From positions 3,224,001 to 3,288,000 of the forward strand of contig NZ_CP040128.1 in NCBI RefSeq assembly GCF_007874125.1: DNA of 64,000 bases. Reading direction: 5' to 3'. The stretch comes from Noviherbaspirillum sp. UKPF54. Its GTDB lineage: Bacteria; Pseudomonadota; Gammaproteobacteria; Burkholderiales; Burkholderiaceae_D. The notes under the pieces are model-generated. The model saw only the letters and a program-made list of their open reading frames with translations, was not told the origin of the DNA and searched no databases. A program made the position numbers and the translations under genes. This document shows, piece by piece, positions 25,873-35,573 of the stretch (position 1 is its first letter; each line of letters begins with the position of its first letter).

Positions 25873-27339
25873 GTGGGGATTTTTTCGCTTTTCGGCAAGA
25901 AGGATGGCCGGCAGGATAACCCTGCCGACAAGGCCAGTTCGCGCTCGAATCGCAGCACGCCGTCGCCCGTACAGCGATCCGAACGCAAGACCGACAGCAC
26001 AAACAGCGGCCGCTTGCCCGCGCCGAGGCGCGACGCCCAGGCAGCCCTCGCCACCGTGCTGAAAATCGATGCGATCGAATCCGAAATGTCGTCCGAATTC
26101 AAGGCGACCACGATTCAGCCCATCGGCTCGCCAGCCACATCGAAGGCATCTGCTCCCCTAGCCCCGCCTACGGCCCGTGCCAAGCCTGCGCCACCAAACG
26201 CAGCCGCCCGCGCGGAACCGAAAAAGAATCCCGTTTCAGATCCGGCAGCCCAAGCGCAGCCGAACGCACCAGAAATGGGAGCGGCCACCGATTTCCTGCT
26301 CAACGGATCGAGCACCATCGGAACCATTGGTGTGGCCACGTCGGAAGTAGCCGCAGTCGTCGAAGAAGCGGCCATCATGTATGCCAACGGCCAGATCGAT
26401 GTGGTCGAGGAGTTGCTCAAGAACGCTATCGCCGAAGACTTGCTCGACGATGCGACTGCCGCTATCTGGCTGATGCTGTTCGACCTGTATCAGGTGACCG
26501 GAAACCAGCAGCAGTTCGACAACCTGTCGTTGGCCTATGCTAGCAAGTTCGAAACCTCTCCGCCTGCCTGGGTTGGAAGTACGCAGCAGGATACGCCCCA
26601 GGCACCAGCTGCGCAACCCGGCACGTCCCCCACGGTGCCGTTCTCCGGCAAGCTCGATGGCAGTAGCGTCAAGACGGTCGAACGCATACAGAAACTGGCT
26701 GAAACGCATCGTGCGTTGCGCCTGGAGTTTGCTCGGGTAAGCGAGGTGGATGCCCTCGGGTGCGGCCTGCTGCTGAACCTGCTGAAGAAACTGCAGAAGT
26801 CCGGCCATGACCTGATCCTGGTCGGCGCGGCGGAATTGGCGGAGAAGATCCGCGCGTCGATCGCGGTCGGACGGCGCGACGATATGGAAGATTCCTGGCT
26901 GCTGCTGCTCGAAATTCTGCAGTTGCTCAACCGCGAAAAAGATTTCGAGGAAACCAGCATCGATTACTGCATTACATTCGAGGTTTCGCCCCCGGCCTTC
27001 GTCGCCCCCAAGACCAAGGTCACCACGGCAGCGACCGAAGCGGCTGCCAGCGACACTGCCGGTGACAACTTCATGATGCCGGCCGTAGTCGAAGGCCGCA
27101 TCGACAATTTGATCCTCGCCATCGTCGCCCATTCCGACGAACACAATCCTGCCATCATCGACTGCTCCGCGCTCAAGCGTGTCGACTTCAATGCCGCCGG
27201 ACGGCTGCTGACGGGACTTGCGCCTTTCTGCGGCAACGGCAAGACGCTCGAATTCCATCAAGTAAACCACCTGGTGGCGGCGCTATTCAACGTGATCGGC
27301 CTGAACGACATCGCGCGCATCCTGCCGCGCAAGAATTAA
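25873..27339 (+). CDS. Hypothetical protein with two tandem helical-STAS units
   Basis: The 488-residue protein starts at a GTG behind AGGGACG. Residues 1-140 are disordered and Ala/Pro/Lys-rich after a short hydrophobic start (MGIFSLFGKK). A helical segment with AAIWLMLFDLYQVTGNQQQF ends in FETSPPAW. A STAS/MlaB-like domain follows (about 255-335, with LRLEFARVSEVDALGCGLLL). The pattern then repeats: SWLLLLEILQLLNREKDFEE, FEVSPPAF, and a second STAS domain (about 410-485, IIDCSALKRVDFNAAGRLL). No enzyme motif, signal peptide or membrane helix is seen. I cannot assign a function; a regulatory or scaffolding role is plausible. Confidence 0.85.
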   Translation: MGIFSLFGKKDGRQDNPADKASSRSNRSTPSPVQRSERKTDSTNSGRLPAPRRDAQAALATVLKIDAIESEMSSEFKATTIQPIGSPATSKASAPLAPPTARAKPAPPNAAARAEPKKNPVSDPAAQAQPNAPEMGAATDFLLNGSSTIGTIGVATSEVAAVVEEAAIMYANGQIDVVEELLKNAIAEDLLDDATAAIWLMLFDLYQVTGNQQQFDNLSLAYASKFETSPPAWVGSTQQDTPQAPAAQPGTSPTVPFSGKLDGSSVKTVERIQKLAETHRALRLEFARVSEVDALGCGLLLNLLKKLQKSGHDLILVGAAELAEKIRASIAVGRRDDMEDSWLLLLEILQLLNREKDFEETSIDYCITFEVSPPAFVAPKTKVTTAATEAAASDTAGDNFMMPAVVEGRIDNLILAIVAHSDEHNPAIIDCSALKRVDFNAAGRLLTGLAPFCGNGKTLEFHQVNHLVAALFNVIGLNDIARILPRKN

Positions 27340-27384
27340 GCCGCCCGCTCCTTTCTGGCGATTTCCCCGCCCTCGCCTACACTA

Positions 27385-27410
27385 CTTGTAATTTGCTTTT
27401 CTGCCCTCAT
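27385..27410 (+). promoter_or_regulatory. Candidate heat-shock (sigma-32) promoter of hslVU
   Basis: CTTGTAA (27385-27391), a 12-base spacer and CCCTCAT (27404-27410) followed by TT match the sigma-32 consensus CTTGAAA / CCCCATnT with one mismatch in each box. The hslV ATG is 33 bases downstream of the -10. Confidence 0.6.
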
Positions 27411-27442
27411 TTGCTGGTGATACATTCACTTCAGAGGCAAGC

Positions 27443-27979
27443 ATGGAACAGTTTCACGGCACGACCATTCTGTCCGTACGCCGCGGCAACGTTGTCGCGC
27501 TCGGTGGCGACGGGCAGGTAACGCTGGGCAATATCGTGATGAAGGGAAGCGCACGCAAGGTGCGCAAGCTTTATCAGGGCAAGGTTCTGGCGGGTTTTGC
27601 CGGCGGCACGGCCGATGCGTTCACGCTGATCGAGCGCTTCGAGGCCAAGCTGGAAAAACACCAGGGCAACCTGATGCGCGCGTCGGTGGAACTGGCCAAG
27701 GACTGGCGCACCGACCGCATGCTGCGCCGGCTGGAAGCGATGCTGCTGGTGGCGGACCGCGAATCGACGCTGATCATCACCGGCAACGGCGATGTGCTCG
27801 AACCTGAGGACGGCATAGGTGCCATCGGCTCCGGCGGCGCCTATGCGCAATCGGCCGCCAAGGCACTGCAGGAAAATACCGAGCTGTCGCCGCTGGACAT
27901 TGTCAAGAAGTCGCTCACCATCGCCGGCGAGCTGTGCATCTACACCAACCTGTCGCACACGATCGAGACGCTCGAATAA
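27443..27979 (+). CDS. hslV: HslV, peptidase subunit of the HslUV protease
   Basis: The 178-residue Ntn-hydrolase carries the motif TTILSVRRG. The six preceding residues (MEQFHG) form a short propeptide, so T7 becomes the N-terminal nucleophile. GDGQVTLG and [11 protein letters not shown] are conserved family blocks. Two HslV hexamers form the proteolytic core driven by HslU. AGAGG lies before the ATG. hslU starts 42 bases downstream in the same operon. Confidence 0.97.
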   Translation: MEQFHGTTILSVRRGNVVALGGDGQVTLGNIVMKGSARKVRKLYQGKVLAGFAGGTADAFTLIERFEAKLEKHQGNLMRASVELAKDWRTDRMLRRLEAMLLVADRESTLIITGNGDVLEPEDGIGAIGSGGAYAQSAAKALQENTELSPLDIVKKSLTIAGELCIYTNLSHTIETLE

Positions 27980-28021
27980 CGCGGCGCCCCATAACGTTTT
28001 CCACGGATTGCGAACAACATC

Positions 28022-29365
28022 ATGAACATGACTCCCCAAGAGATCGTCTCCGAACTCGACAAGCACGTGGTCGGCCAGGGCAAGGCCAAGCGCGCGGTCG
28101 CCATCGCCTTGCGCAATCGCTGGCGCCGGCAGCAGGTGGAAGAGCCGCTGCGCCACGAGATCACGCCGAAGAACATCCTGATGATCGGCCCGACCGGCGT
28201 GGGCAAGACCGAAATCGCGCGCCGCCTGGCGAAGCTGGCCGACGCGCCCTTCATCAAGATCGAAGCGACCAAGTTCACCGAAGTCGGCTATGTCGGTCGC
28301 GACGTCGACACCATCATCCGCGACCTGATCGACATCGGCATCAAGCAGACGCGCGAAACCGAGATGCGCAAGGTGCGCACGCGCGCCGAGGATGCGGCGG
28401 AAGACCGCGTGATCGACATCCTGGTGCCACCGCCGCGCGACTTCGGCTTTTCGGCGGCCCCGAGCACGCCGGATACCGATGCCCAGGGAAGCACGGCGCG
28501 CCAGACCTTCCGCAAGCGCCTGCGCGAGGGCGCGCTGGACGACCGCGAGATCGAGATCGAAGTGGCCGAAACCGGTCCGCACATGGAAATCATGGCACCG
28601 CCCGGCATGGAGGAAATGACGGAGCAGATCAAGTCGATGTTCTCCGGCCTGGGCGCGTCGCGCAAGAAAAAGCGCAAGCTCAAGATCAAGGACGCGATGA
28701 AACTCCTGGTCGAGGAAGAAGCGGCCAAGCTGATCAACGAAGACGAGCTGAAGCAAAAGGCCATCGCCAACGTCGAGCAGAACGGCATCGTGTTCCTGGA
28801 CGAGATCGACAAGATCGCCAGCCGCTCCGAAGTCGGCGGCGCGGACGTGTCGCGCGCGGGTGTGCAGCGCGACCTGCTGCCGCTGGTCGAAGGCACCACC
28901 GTCAACACCAAGTACGGCATGATCCGTACCGATCACATCCTGTTCATCGCTTCCGGCGCCTTTCATCTGGCCAAGCCGTCCGATTTGATCCCGGAACTGC
29001 AAGGGCGCTTCCCGATCCGGGTCGAACTGGAATCGCTGTCGATCGCCGACTTCGAGCGCATCCTGACGGCCACCGACGCCTGCCTGACCAAGCAGTACGA
29101 AGCGCTGCTCGGCACGGAAAGCGTGCGCATCGAGTTCACCGACAGCGGCATCAAGCGACTGGCGGAAATCGCGTTCTCGGTCAATGAAAAGACCGAGAAC
29201 ATCGGCGCGCGGCGCTTGTACACCGTGATGGAAAAGCTGCTCGAAGAAATTTCCTTCTCGGCCAGCGAAGTGTCCGGCAAGACCGTCGCCATCGACGCTG
29301 CCTATGTCGACGACAAGCTCGGCGCGCTCGCCGTCAACGAGGATCTGTCGCGCTACGTCCTGTAA
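28022..29365 (+). CDS. hslU: HslU, ATPase subunit of the HslUV protease
   Basis: The 447-residue AAA+ protein has Walker A GPTGVGKT (56-63), the pore motif GYVGRD, Walker [10 protein letters not shown], and a C-terminal end SRYVL that docks in HslV pockets. The charged intermediate domain (about 110-230) is present at full length. It unfolds substrates for HslV in the cytoplasm. A strong hairpin terminator follows within 15 bases. Confidence 0.97.
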   Translation: MNMTPQEIVSELDKHVVGQGKAKRAVAIALRNRWRRQQVEEPLRHEITPKNILMIGPTGVGKTEIARRLAKLADAPFIKIEATKFTEVGYVGRDVDTIIRDLIDIGIKQTRETEMRKVRTRAEDAAEDRVIDILVPPPRDFGFSAAPSTPDTDAQGSTARQTFRKRLREGALDDREIEIEVAETGPHMEIMAPPGMEEMTEQIKSMFSGLGASRKKKRKLKIKDAMKLLVEEEAAKLINEDELKQKAIANVEQNGIVFLDEIDKIASRSEVGGADVSRAGVQRDLLPLVEGTTVNTKYGMIRTDHILFIASGAFHLAKPSDLIPELQGRFPIRVELESLSIADFERILTATDACLTKQYEALLGTESVRIEFTDSGIKRLAEIAFSVNEKTENIGARRLYTVMEKLLEEISFSASEVSGKTVAIDAAYVDDKLGALAVNEDLSRYVL

Positions 29366-29376
29366 TCATCCATCGT

Positions 29377-29403
29377 GCCGGCGCGGACCAAGCCCGCGCC
29401 GGC
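29377..29403 (+). terminator. Terminator of hslVU
   Basis: GCCGGCGCGG and CCGCGCCGGC form a perfect 10-bp GC stem with a 7-base loop, 12 bases past the hslU stop. The tail CCACTTTCCC is only weakly T-rich. Confidence 0.65.
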
Positions 29404-29421
29404 CCACTTTCCCACCATGTC

Positions 29422-29622
29422 ATGGCCAACAAGGCACTCGCCACGCGGCAAAAGCTGATGATCCGGGCGGAACCTTCGCAAAAGGCACTGAAGGCTCGCA
29501 ATCCGAATGCGCCGGATGCCAGGCAGCGATTCGCGCAATCGCAGCAGCAAGCCACCGCAAAAGGGAAATCCTTGCAGCAGAAGCTGTTGAACAGACTACC
29601 CGATATCAGCAAAGACGATTAA
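29422..29622 (+). CDS. Small basic hypothetical protein
   Basis: This 66-residue open frame is rich in Lys, Arg, Gln and Ala (start MANKALATRQKLMIRAEPSQ), with no hydrophobic segment and probable disorder. Its codon use resembles neighbouring genes. No ribosome site is visible, and it lies just behind the hslU terminator. An opposite-strand frame of similar size also exists. It may be a conserved small protein or chance. I do not recognise the family. Confidence 0.4.
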   Translation: MANKALATRQKLMIRAEPSQKALKARNPNAPDARQRFAQSQQQATAKGKSLQQKLLNRLPDISKDD

Positions 29623-29630
29623 GGCGCATA

Positions 29631-29645
29631 GCCCCGACACGGGGC
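29631..29645. terminator. Hairpin between the small frame and gspC
   Basis: GCCCCG-ACA-CGGGGC forms a 6-bp hairpin in the convergent gap between rightward genes and the leftward secretion cluster. It has no T run. It may act as a weak bidirectional stop. Confidence 0.35.
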
Positions 29646-29692
29646 CGTGCTCGCACCGCTTCCTAATCGGATGCTGCCTGGCTGAAATGGCT

Positions 29693-30541
29693 CTAACGGC
29701 TTTGAAGCGCCGGAGGGGGCAGCATTTCGCCCGATGAGCCAGTGGCCGGCGCTGGTGCCGGCTGCGTTACGGGCGGCATGCCAGCTGGAGCGGCTGTTGT
29801 TGGCGCCGGAGCGGGAACGACTGCCGGCGCGGGCGTCGCAGGAGACGTAGCCGTTTGTGCGGCCGGTGACGGGACGACCACGCGCGCCGGAACGGCGGGC
29901 GCTGTCTGGCTTAGCGGTTGCGTCTGCCCCTGCTGCAGCGCCTGGGGCGCCGGCGGTGGCAATAACGGCGAGCGCACCCCCGGTGTCTGGCCGGACGCTG
30001 CGGCAGGAGCGGGAGCCGGCGTCGCGGCTGGCGCTTGCGTCGTTTGTGGCGTTGGCGGATTGCGAGCCGGCGACGGCGCGATTCCTGCTCCTTCTTGCAC
30101 ACCGGTGGTCGGTGCCGCCGAAGCGATATTCACCTGCATCTTCGCATTTTCCGGCAGGTCCACGCGCTTGACCGCGCCGGCGTCCGACAACAACACATAC
30201 TCGCGGTGCACTTCCTTGACGGTCACACCCGGCACCACTTCCGTACCGACGCCGACCGCTTGCGCAGGCTTGCCGTCGGCGCTCAGGATCGCAACGCTGT
30301 CGTTTTCAGTGCCGGAAAGGATCACGCCTTTCAATTGATAGTTGCTCGCGGCGGCAACCTTGCCCGGCCGCCCGCCGAACAGGGCCGCGGCTTCATCCGG
30401 GGAGATGTCCGCCCGCGCGACGCGTGGCGGGGCGGCCACCGGCCGCGTCGGCGGCTTGAACAGCTGCAAGCCCCAGTACGCAATCGATGCGCACAGTGCG
30501 ATGAACAGCAAGAAACTGACGATCAGCGGCACGCGCTTCAT
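29693..30541 (-). CDS. gspC: Type II secretion inner-membrane protein GspC
   Basis: The protein has 282 residues: a short cytoplasmic start, one membrane helix (VSFLLFIALCASIAYWGLQLF) and a homology-region domain. That domain (about 42-135) contains SPDEAAALFGG, SNYQLKGVILSG and the repeated strand pattern up to VDLPENAKM. The last 135 residues are Pro/Ala/Thr/Gln-rich, with no recognisable PDZ or coiled coil. GspC links the GspD secretin to the inner-membrane platform. It lies 100 bases beyond gspF at the end of the cluster; in many clusters gspC comes first or beside gspD. Confidence 0.88.
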   Translation of the reverse strand: MKRVPLIVSFLLFIALCASIAYWGLQLFKPPTRPVAAPPRVARADISPDEAAALFGGRPGKVAAASNYQLKGVILSGTENDSVAILSADGKPAQAVGVGTEVVPGVTVKEVHREYVLLSDAGAVKRVDLPENAKMQVNIASAAPTTGVQEGAGIAPSPARNPPTPQTTQAPAATPAPAPAAASGQTPGVRSPLLPPPAPQALQQGQTQPLSQTAPAVPARVVVPSPAAQTATSPATPAPAVVPAPAPTTAAPAGMPPVTQPAPAPATGSSGEMLPPPALQSR

Positions 30542-30641
30542 TTACTCCCTCTCATGATGGGTTCCTGCCCTTTCCCTCGCGGACAAGCCGGCGCGGGTAC
30601 AAGCATCTGATTGTTCTTATGCCGAAAAACCCGCACTCTCC

Positions 30642-31862
30642 TTAACGCACCAGCTGGTTGATCTCGATAATCGGCATCAATACCGCCAGCACGATCAGCA
30701 GCACCACGACGCCCATCACCAGGATCAGGGCGGGCTCCAGCAAGCCCGCGATAGTCATCGCGCGCCGCTCCAGGTCCTGCTCCTGCGCATTGGATGCGCG
30801 CTCCAGCATGGCCGGCAACTCGCCGGTCACCTCGCCGGCGCGGATCATGTGAATCAGCATCGGCGGGAAATGCTTATGCGCGGACAAAGCGCGCGCCAGG
30901 CCAACCCCTTCGCGCACGCTGGTGGTCGCATCCTCGACCTGCTCGCGCATGGCAACGTTCGACAGCGTGTCGCGGCTGGTTTGCAGCGCGCGCAGGATCG
31001 GCACGCCGGAACCGGTGGTAATCGCCAGCGTGCTGGCGAAACGTGCGGTATTGAGGCTGCGCTCGAACTTGCCGTACAGCGGCGCCTCAAGCAGCCATTT
31101 ATGCCAGCGGTACTTGATATCCGGATTCTTGAGCGCAGTGCGCCATGCGAAAAACGCGCCGACCGCAATAATGGCGACGATCCAGCCATAGTTGCGCACG
31201 AAGTCTGAAATCGCCAGCATGATCACCGTCAGCAGCGGCAGCTTTTGCTTGGTGTTGGCAAACACCGACACGATCTGCGGCACGACGTAGGCGAGCAGGA
31301 AGATCACGATGGCAAATGCGACCACGGTGACGATGGCCGGGTAGGTGAACGCCAGGCGCACCTTCTGCACCAGCGAATTGCGCCGTTCGATATAGTCGGC
31401 CAGGCGCGACAGCACGCGCGCGAGCTGTCCGATCTGCTCGCCGGAGGCGACCAGCGCGCGATAGATGTCGGCAAAGTCGCGCGGGTGGCGCGACAGCGCA
31501 TCCGACAGCGACGAGCCGCCCATCAGTTCGGAGCGAATCGAGGCGACCAGGTCGCGCACGTATGGCCGCTCGGCCTGCTCCAGCAGCGCAGTAAACGCCT
31601 GTTCGAGCGGCAGGCTCGATTCCAGCAGGCTCGCCAGCTGGCGGGTAAACAGGGCCAGCTCGGTGGTCGACAGGCGGTCGCCGAACGCGCTGCGCCGGGT
31701 CTGCCCCATCTCGTCGACCTGAGCGGTGATGGCGTCGACCGCCAGCGGCACCAGTCCTTGCGAGCGCAGGTCGGAGCGCGCGGCCTTGGCGCTGTCGGCA
31801 TTGACCACGCCCTTCTTGGTTACGCCCGCCGCATCGACGGCTTCATAGCGGAATGCCGGCAT
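30642..31862 (-). CDS. gspF: Type II secretion inner-membrane platform protein GspF
   Basis: The 406-residue polytopic protein has two GspF domains. The first starts near LFTRQLASLLESSLPLEQAF and the second near RFASTLAITTGSGVPILRAL. Membrane helices lie near 170-195, 220-240 and 375-400 (MGVVVLLIVLAVLMPII). The duplicated cytoplasmic domains are complete, as in E. coli GspF. It anchors the GspE ATPase and the pseudopilus. Three bases separate it from gspE. Confidence 0.95.
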   Translation of the reverse strand: MPAFRYEAVDAAGVTKKGVVNADSAKAARSDLRSQGLVPLAVDAITAQVDEMGQTRRSAFGDRLSTTELALFTRQLASLLESSLPLEQAFTALLEQAERPYVRDLVASIRSELMGGSSLSDALSRHPRDFADIYRALVASGEQIGQLARVLSRLADYIERRNSLVQKVRLAFTYPAIVTVVAFAIVIFLLAYVVPQIVSVFANTKQKLPLLTVIMLAISDFVRNYGWIVAIIAVGAFFAWRTALKNPDIKYRWHKWLLEAPLYGKFERSLNTARFASTLAITTGSGVPILRALQTSRDTLSNVAMREQVEDATTSVREGVGLARALSAHKHFPPMLIHMIRAGEVTGELPAMLERASNAQEQDLERRAMTIAGLLEPALILVMGVVVLLIVLAVLMPIIEINQLVR

Positions 31863-31865
31863 CGC

Positions 31866-33305
31866 TTACTCTTTCGTTACCCGCAACAATTCCTCCGGCG
31901 TCGTCACGCCGGCTTCCAGCCAGCGCTCGCCATCCTCGCGCATGGTGCGCATGCCGTTGCGCTGCGCGGTGGCTCGGATGTCGGCTTCGGAGGCGCGGTC
32001 GTGGATCTGCGCACGGATCTGCTCGGTGGTCAGCAGCAGCTCATAGACGCCGACGCGGCCGTGATAACCGGTGTGCCCGCATTTGTCGCAGCCGACCGCA
32101 TGCCACTCATGGCCATCCTGCCGCTTGCAGTGCGGGCACAGTTTGCGCACCAGGCGTTGCGCCACCACCCCCAGGAGCGACGACGACAAGAGGAACGGCT
32201 CGATGCCCATGTCGAGCAGGCGCGTCACGGCAGCGGCGGAATCGTTGGTGTGCAGCGTGGCCAGTACCAGGTGGCCGGTGAGTGATGCCTGCACCGCGAT
32301 CTGCGCGGTTTCGAGGTCGCGGATCTCGCCGATCATGATCACGTCCGGGTCCTGGCGCAGGATGGCGCGCAACGCCTTGGCGAAGGTCATGTCGATGCGC
32401 GCATTGACCTGGGTCTGGCCGATGCCCGGCAACTCGTATTCGATCGGGTCTTCCACCGTCAAAATATTCGTGGTGGGCGAATTCAGGCGCGACAGCGCCG
32501 CATACAATGAGGTGGTCTTGCCGGAACCGGTCGGGCCGGTGACCAGCACGATGCCGTGCGGCTGGGCAATCAGGTTGTCGAACTGCTTCTGCACGTCGGC
32601 GCTCATGCCGAGATGGCTCAGGTCGAGCCGGCCGCCCTCCTTGTCCAGCAAACGCAGCACGGCGCGTTCGCCATGGCCGGTGGGCAGCGTCGACACGCGC
32701 ACGTCGACCGGCTTGCCGCCCACGCGCAGCGTGATGCGGCCGTCCTGCGGCAAGCGCTTTTCGGCGATATCGAGCTGCGCCATGATCTTGATGCGCGAGA
32801 TCAGCGAGGCGTGAATCGCCTTCTTCGGCCGCACGATGTCGCGCAGCGCGCCGTCGATGCGAAAACGCACCACCGAGACCTGCTCGAACGGCTCGATGTG
32901 GATATCGGAGGCTTCCTCGCGCAGCGCCTGCGTCAGAAGCGCATTGATCATGCGGATCACCGGCGCATCGTCAGCCGACTCCAGCAAGTCTTCAATGGCC
33001 GGCATGTCGAGCATCAGCTTGGCCAGGTCGAGGTCGGATTCGACATCCTCGACCACCTGCGCGGCATCGCCGGCGGAATTGGCGTAGGCCTTGGCAATCG
33101 CCGCTTCCAGATCGGCATGCGGCAGCGATTTCAGCTTGACACGTCCGTAGCGGCGGCTGACTTCGGTGATTGCGGACGGCGCGGTGGCTTCCGACACCCA
33201 GACTTCGACCGCATTGCCCACGGCCTCGCTGCGCCGCGCCAGCAAGGCGTGGTCGCGCGCGAAGGCGTAGGGAAGAAGTCTGGCGTCGGTCAGTACGGTA
33301 CTCAT
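31866..33305 (-). CDS. gspE: Type II secretion ATPase GspE
   Basis: The 479-residue cytoplasmic ATPase has an N-terminal domain (1-90) that would contact GspL. The secretion ATPase core follows, with Walker [10 protein letters not shown] at 257-265, the Asp box [12 protein letters not shown], Walker [11 protein letters not shown] and the His box [12 protein letters not shown]. The four-cysteine zinc finger is present as CPHC and CDKC. It drives pseudopilus assembly. Two bases separate it from the gspD stop. Confidence 0.97.
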   Translation of the reverse strand: MSTVLTDARLLPYAFARDHALLARRSEAVGNAVEVWVSEATAPSAITEVSRRYGRVKLKSLPHADLEAAIAKAYANSAGDAAQVVEDVESDLDLAKLMLDMPAIEDLLESADDAPVIRMINALLTQALREEASDIHIEPFEQVSVVRFRIDGALRDIVRPKKAIHASLISRIKIMAQLDIAEKRLPQDGRITLRVGGKPVDVRVSTLPTGHGERAVLRLLDKEGGRLDLSHLGMSADVQKQFDNLIAQPHGIVLVTGPTGSGKTTSLYAALSRLNSPTTNILTVEDPIEYELPGIGQTQVNARIDMTFAKALRAILRQDPDVIMIGEIRDLETAQIAVQASLTGHLVLATLHTNDSAAAVTRLLDMGIEPFLLSSSLLGVVAQRLVRKLCPHCKRQDGHEWHAVGCDKCGHTGYHGRVGVYELLLTTEQIRAQIHDRASEADIRATAQRNGMRTMREDGERWLEAGVTTPEELLRVTKE

Positions 33306-35573
33306 TTACTGTATTCTCTGATTCGGTTCGGGTGATGTGCCCGGAGCCTGGCTCGGCGGCACGGTCACGGGCGGAATACGTTGGACACCGCCCTGGACGC
33401 TGCCGTTCACATCGCGCGGCGCATTCATCATCGGCCCGCCTTGCGGCATGCCATTCTGCAAAGGAAGCAGCGCCGGAGCGCTCACATCAGGCAATCCGAT
33501 CACCGATTCGGGCTGCGCCCCCGCCTGGATGCCGCGGATGAAATCGTAACGGTCGGCAGTGACGTTCATGCTTTGCTCGTTGGTGCGGATGACTGTCGGG
33601 CGCAAGAACACCATCAGGTTGGTCTTGGCGCGATTGCGCTTGCGGTACTTGAAGAGATTGCCGAGCACCGGCACATCGCCGAGCACCGGCACCTTTTCGT
33701 TGCTGTACTGCGCATTGTCGTCGATCAGGCCGCCCAGCACGATGAGCTGGCCGTCGTCGACCAGCACGTTGGTCTCGATCGAGCGCTTACTGGTGATCAA
33801 GCCGGCGGCGTTGGTGGAGTCGGTGATCGCCGAGGTTTCCTGGTAAATCGCCATCTTGACGCTGCCGCCTTCGGAAACCTGCGGGCGCACCCTCAGCACG
33901 ACACCGATGTCGCGGCGCTCGATGGTCTGGAATGGATTGGTCGCGCTCCCGCTGGTCGTGGTGAACTGCCCTGTGATAAACGGCACGTTCTGGCCGACGA
34001 GGATACGGGCTTCTTCGTTGTCCAGCGTGATCAGGTTCGGCATCGAGAGGATGTTGGTGTCGGTATTAGCAGCGAGCGCGTGCGCCAGCAGGCCCAGCCC
34101 AAGCTGGCCGTTGTTCTGCTTGAACACGCCGATGTTCAAGCCGTTGCTCGGCGCGCCGGCAATGGATGCCGCCGAGGTGGACGTGCCCGCACTCAGTCTT
34201 GCGACCAGCTGCGAAATCAGGTTGTCGCCGCCGGTGGAAAAACCGGTGATGGTGCCGACACGGTAGCTGCTGTTCGAATCGCCGGTGGCGCCGGCCCATT
34301 GCACACCGAGCTGGGCGGCCACGGAATCGGTCACTTCGACGATCAGCGATTCGATGTAGACCTGCGCGCGCCGCGCATCGAGCTGGTCGATGACCGCGCG
34401 CAAATTGCGGTAGACCGCTTCGTTGGCGGTGATGATCAGCGAATTGGTGGCGGGATCGGCCTGGATGAAGCCCCCCGCCCCTCCTGTGGGCAATGCCGCC
34501 GGCGTCGTAGACTGCTGCAATTGTCCGCCGCCGGTGCCCAGGCCCTGCTGCTGGCCCTGCGACGCCAGCCCAGTCTGCTGTTGCTGCGGCTGTTGCTGCT
34601 GTGCCTGCGGGGTCGATGCCTGCGCCGACGTCTCCGACGCCACCACGGCACGCAGCGTCTGGGCCAACCGGATCGCGTCCGCATTGCGCAGGTAGACCAC
34701 ATGAACATTGCCCGGCAGGGATGTCTGCTGATCGAGCTTGGCGATCAGCGATTTCGCCAGGTTGGCGCGCGCTGCCGAAGGCGCGCGAATGATGACCGAG
34801 TTGGTGCGGCTGTCGGCCAGCACGGACACACGTCCGGCTTCCGCGCCGGGCGCGCCGCCGGCTGCGCCCTGGTCGAGCAGGCGGTTGGCGAGCGCGGCGA
34901 TGTCGGTCGCCACCGCGTGACGGATCGGCACCACGTCCAGGTCGCCGGCGGCCGGCGTATCGAGCGCGGCAATGATCCTGCCGAGGCGCTTCAAGTTGTC
35001 GGCGTAATCGGTGATGACGACCGAGTTGTTGCCCGGATTGGCGTTGATCGTATTGTTCGGCGAAATCAGCGGGCGCAGCACGGGAACGAGGTTGTTGGCC
35101 GATTCGTAATTGAGGCGGAAGATCTGGGTGGCGATCTGGTCGCCGCGCACGCTGGCCTGGCTCACCGGGCTTGCCTGCAGCTTGGCATCGGCTTCCGGCA
35201 CTACCTTGGTGACGCCGTCGCTCCTGACGACCGCGAAGCCCTGCAGGCGCAGTGCCGACGTCAGCAGCTCCATTGCCTGCGCCTTGGTGACCGGCTTTTC
35301 CGATACCAGGTTGATCGTGCCCTTGACGCGCGGATCGATGATGAAGGTGGTCCTGGTGTAATGGCCGATGGCCTTGATCACCGATTCGATATCGGCGCCG
35401 ACGAAATTGAGCGTCGCCTGGTTGGATGCGGGGTCTTGCGCGATGGCCGGCGGCATGCCGGTCATCAGGCACAGGATCAGAGCGGCCGCCCCGACGCGAC
35501 GCCAGCTCCCCCGCCCGCCGGAGCGGATGTGGCTTTTCAATGTTAATGTTTCTGCTGAATGATTATTTTTCAT
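33306..35573 (-). CDS. gspD: Type II secretion outer-membrane secretin GspD
   Basis: The 755-residue protein has a long basic N-region and signal peptide (cleavage near MPPAIAQ, residue 45). N0 to N3 domains and a C-terminal secretin pore (about 430-660) with VPFITGQFTT and LVFLRPTVIR follow. A Gln-rich stretch near residue 330 (QQQQPQQQQ) interrupts the N3 region, where linkers are common. It forms the multimeric exit channel. Its ATG overlaps the gspN stop as ATGA. Confidence 0.96.
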   Translation of the reverse strand: MKNNHSAETLTLKSHIRSGGRGSWRRVGAAALILCLMTGMPPAIAQDPASNQATLNFVGADIESVIKAIGHYTRTTFIIDPRVKGTINLVSEKPVTKAQAMELLTSALRLQGFAVVRSDGVTKVVPEADAKLQASPVSQASVRGDQIATQIFRLNYESANNLVPVLRPLISPNNTINANPGNNSVVITDYADNLKRLGRIIAALDTPAAGDLDVVPIRHAVATDIAALANRLLDQGAAGGAPGAEAGRVSVLADSRTNSVIIRAPSAARANLAKSLIAKLDQQTSLPGNVHVVYLRNADAIRLAQTLRAVVASETSAQASTPQAQQQQPQQQQTGLASQGQQQGLGTGGGQLQQSTTPAALPTGGAGGFIQADPATNSLIITANEAVYRNLRAVIDQLDARRAQVYIESLIVEVTDSVAAQLGVQWAGATGDSNSSYRVGTITGFSTGGDNLISQLVARLSAGTSTSAASIAGAPSNGLNIGVFKQNNGQLGLGLLAHALAANTDTNILSMPNLITLDNEEARILVGQNVPFITGQFTTTSGSATNPFQTIERRDIGVVLRVRPQVSEGGSVKMAIYQETSAITDSTNAAGLITSKRSIETNVLVDDGQLIVLGGLIDDNAQYSNEKVPVLGDVPVLGNLFKYRKRNRAKTNLMVFLRPTVIRTNEQSMNVTADRYDFIRGIQAGAQPESVIGLPDVSAPALLPLQNGMPQGGPMMNAPRDVNGSVQGGVQRIPPVTVPPSQAPGTSPEPNQRIQ

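Noticed and set aside
27431..29002. A 523-codon leftward frame antisense to hslVU
   Set aside because: hslV and hslU are unambiguous; the antisense frame is compositional.
29334..29612. 92-codon leftward frame antisense to the small basic protein
   Set aside because: It overlaps the hslVU terminator and the end of hslU, and lacks a ribosome site.
33381..35546. A 721-codon rightward frame antisense to gspD
   Set aside because: GC-rich antisense frames stay open by codon bias. gspD has complete secretin motifs and coupled ends.
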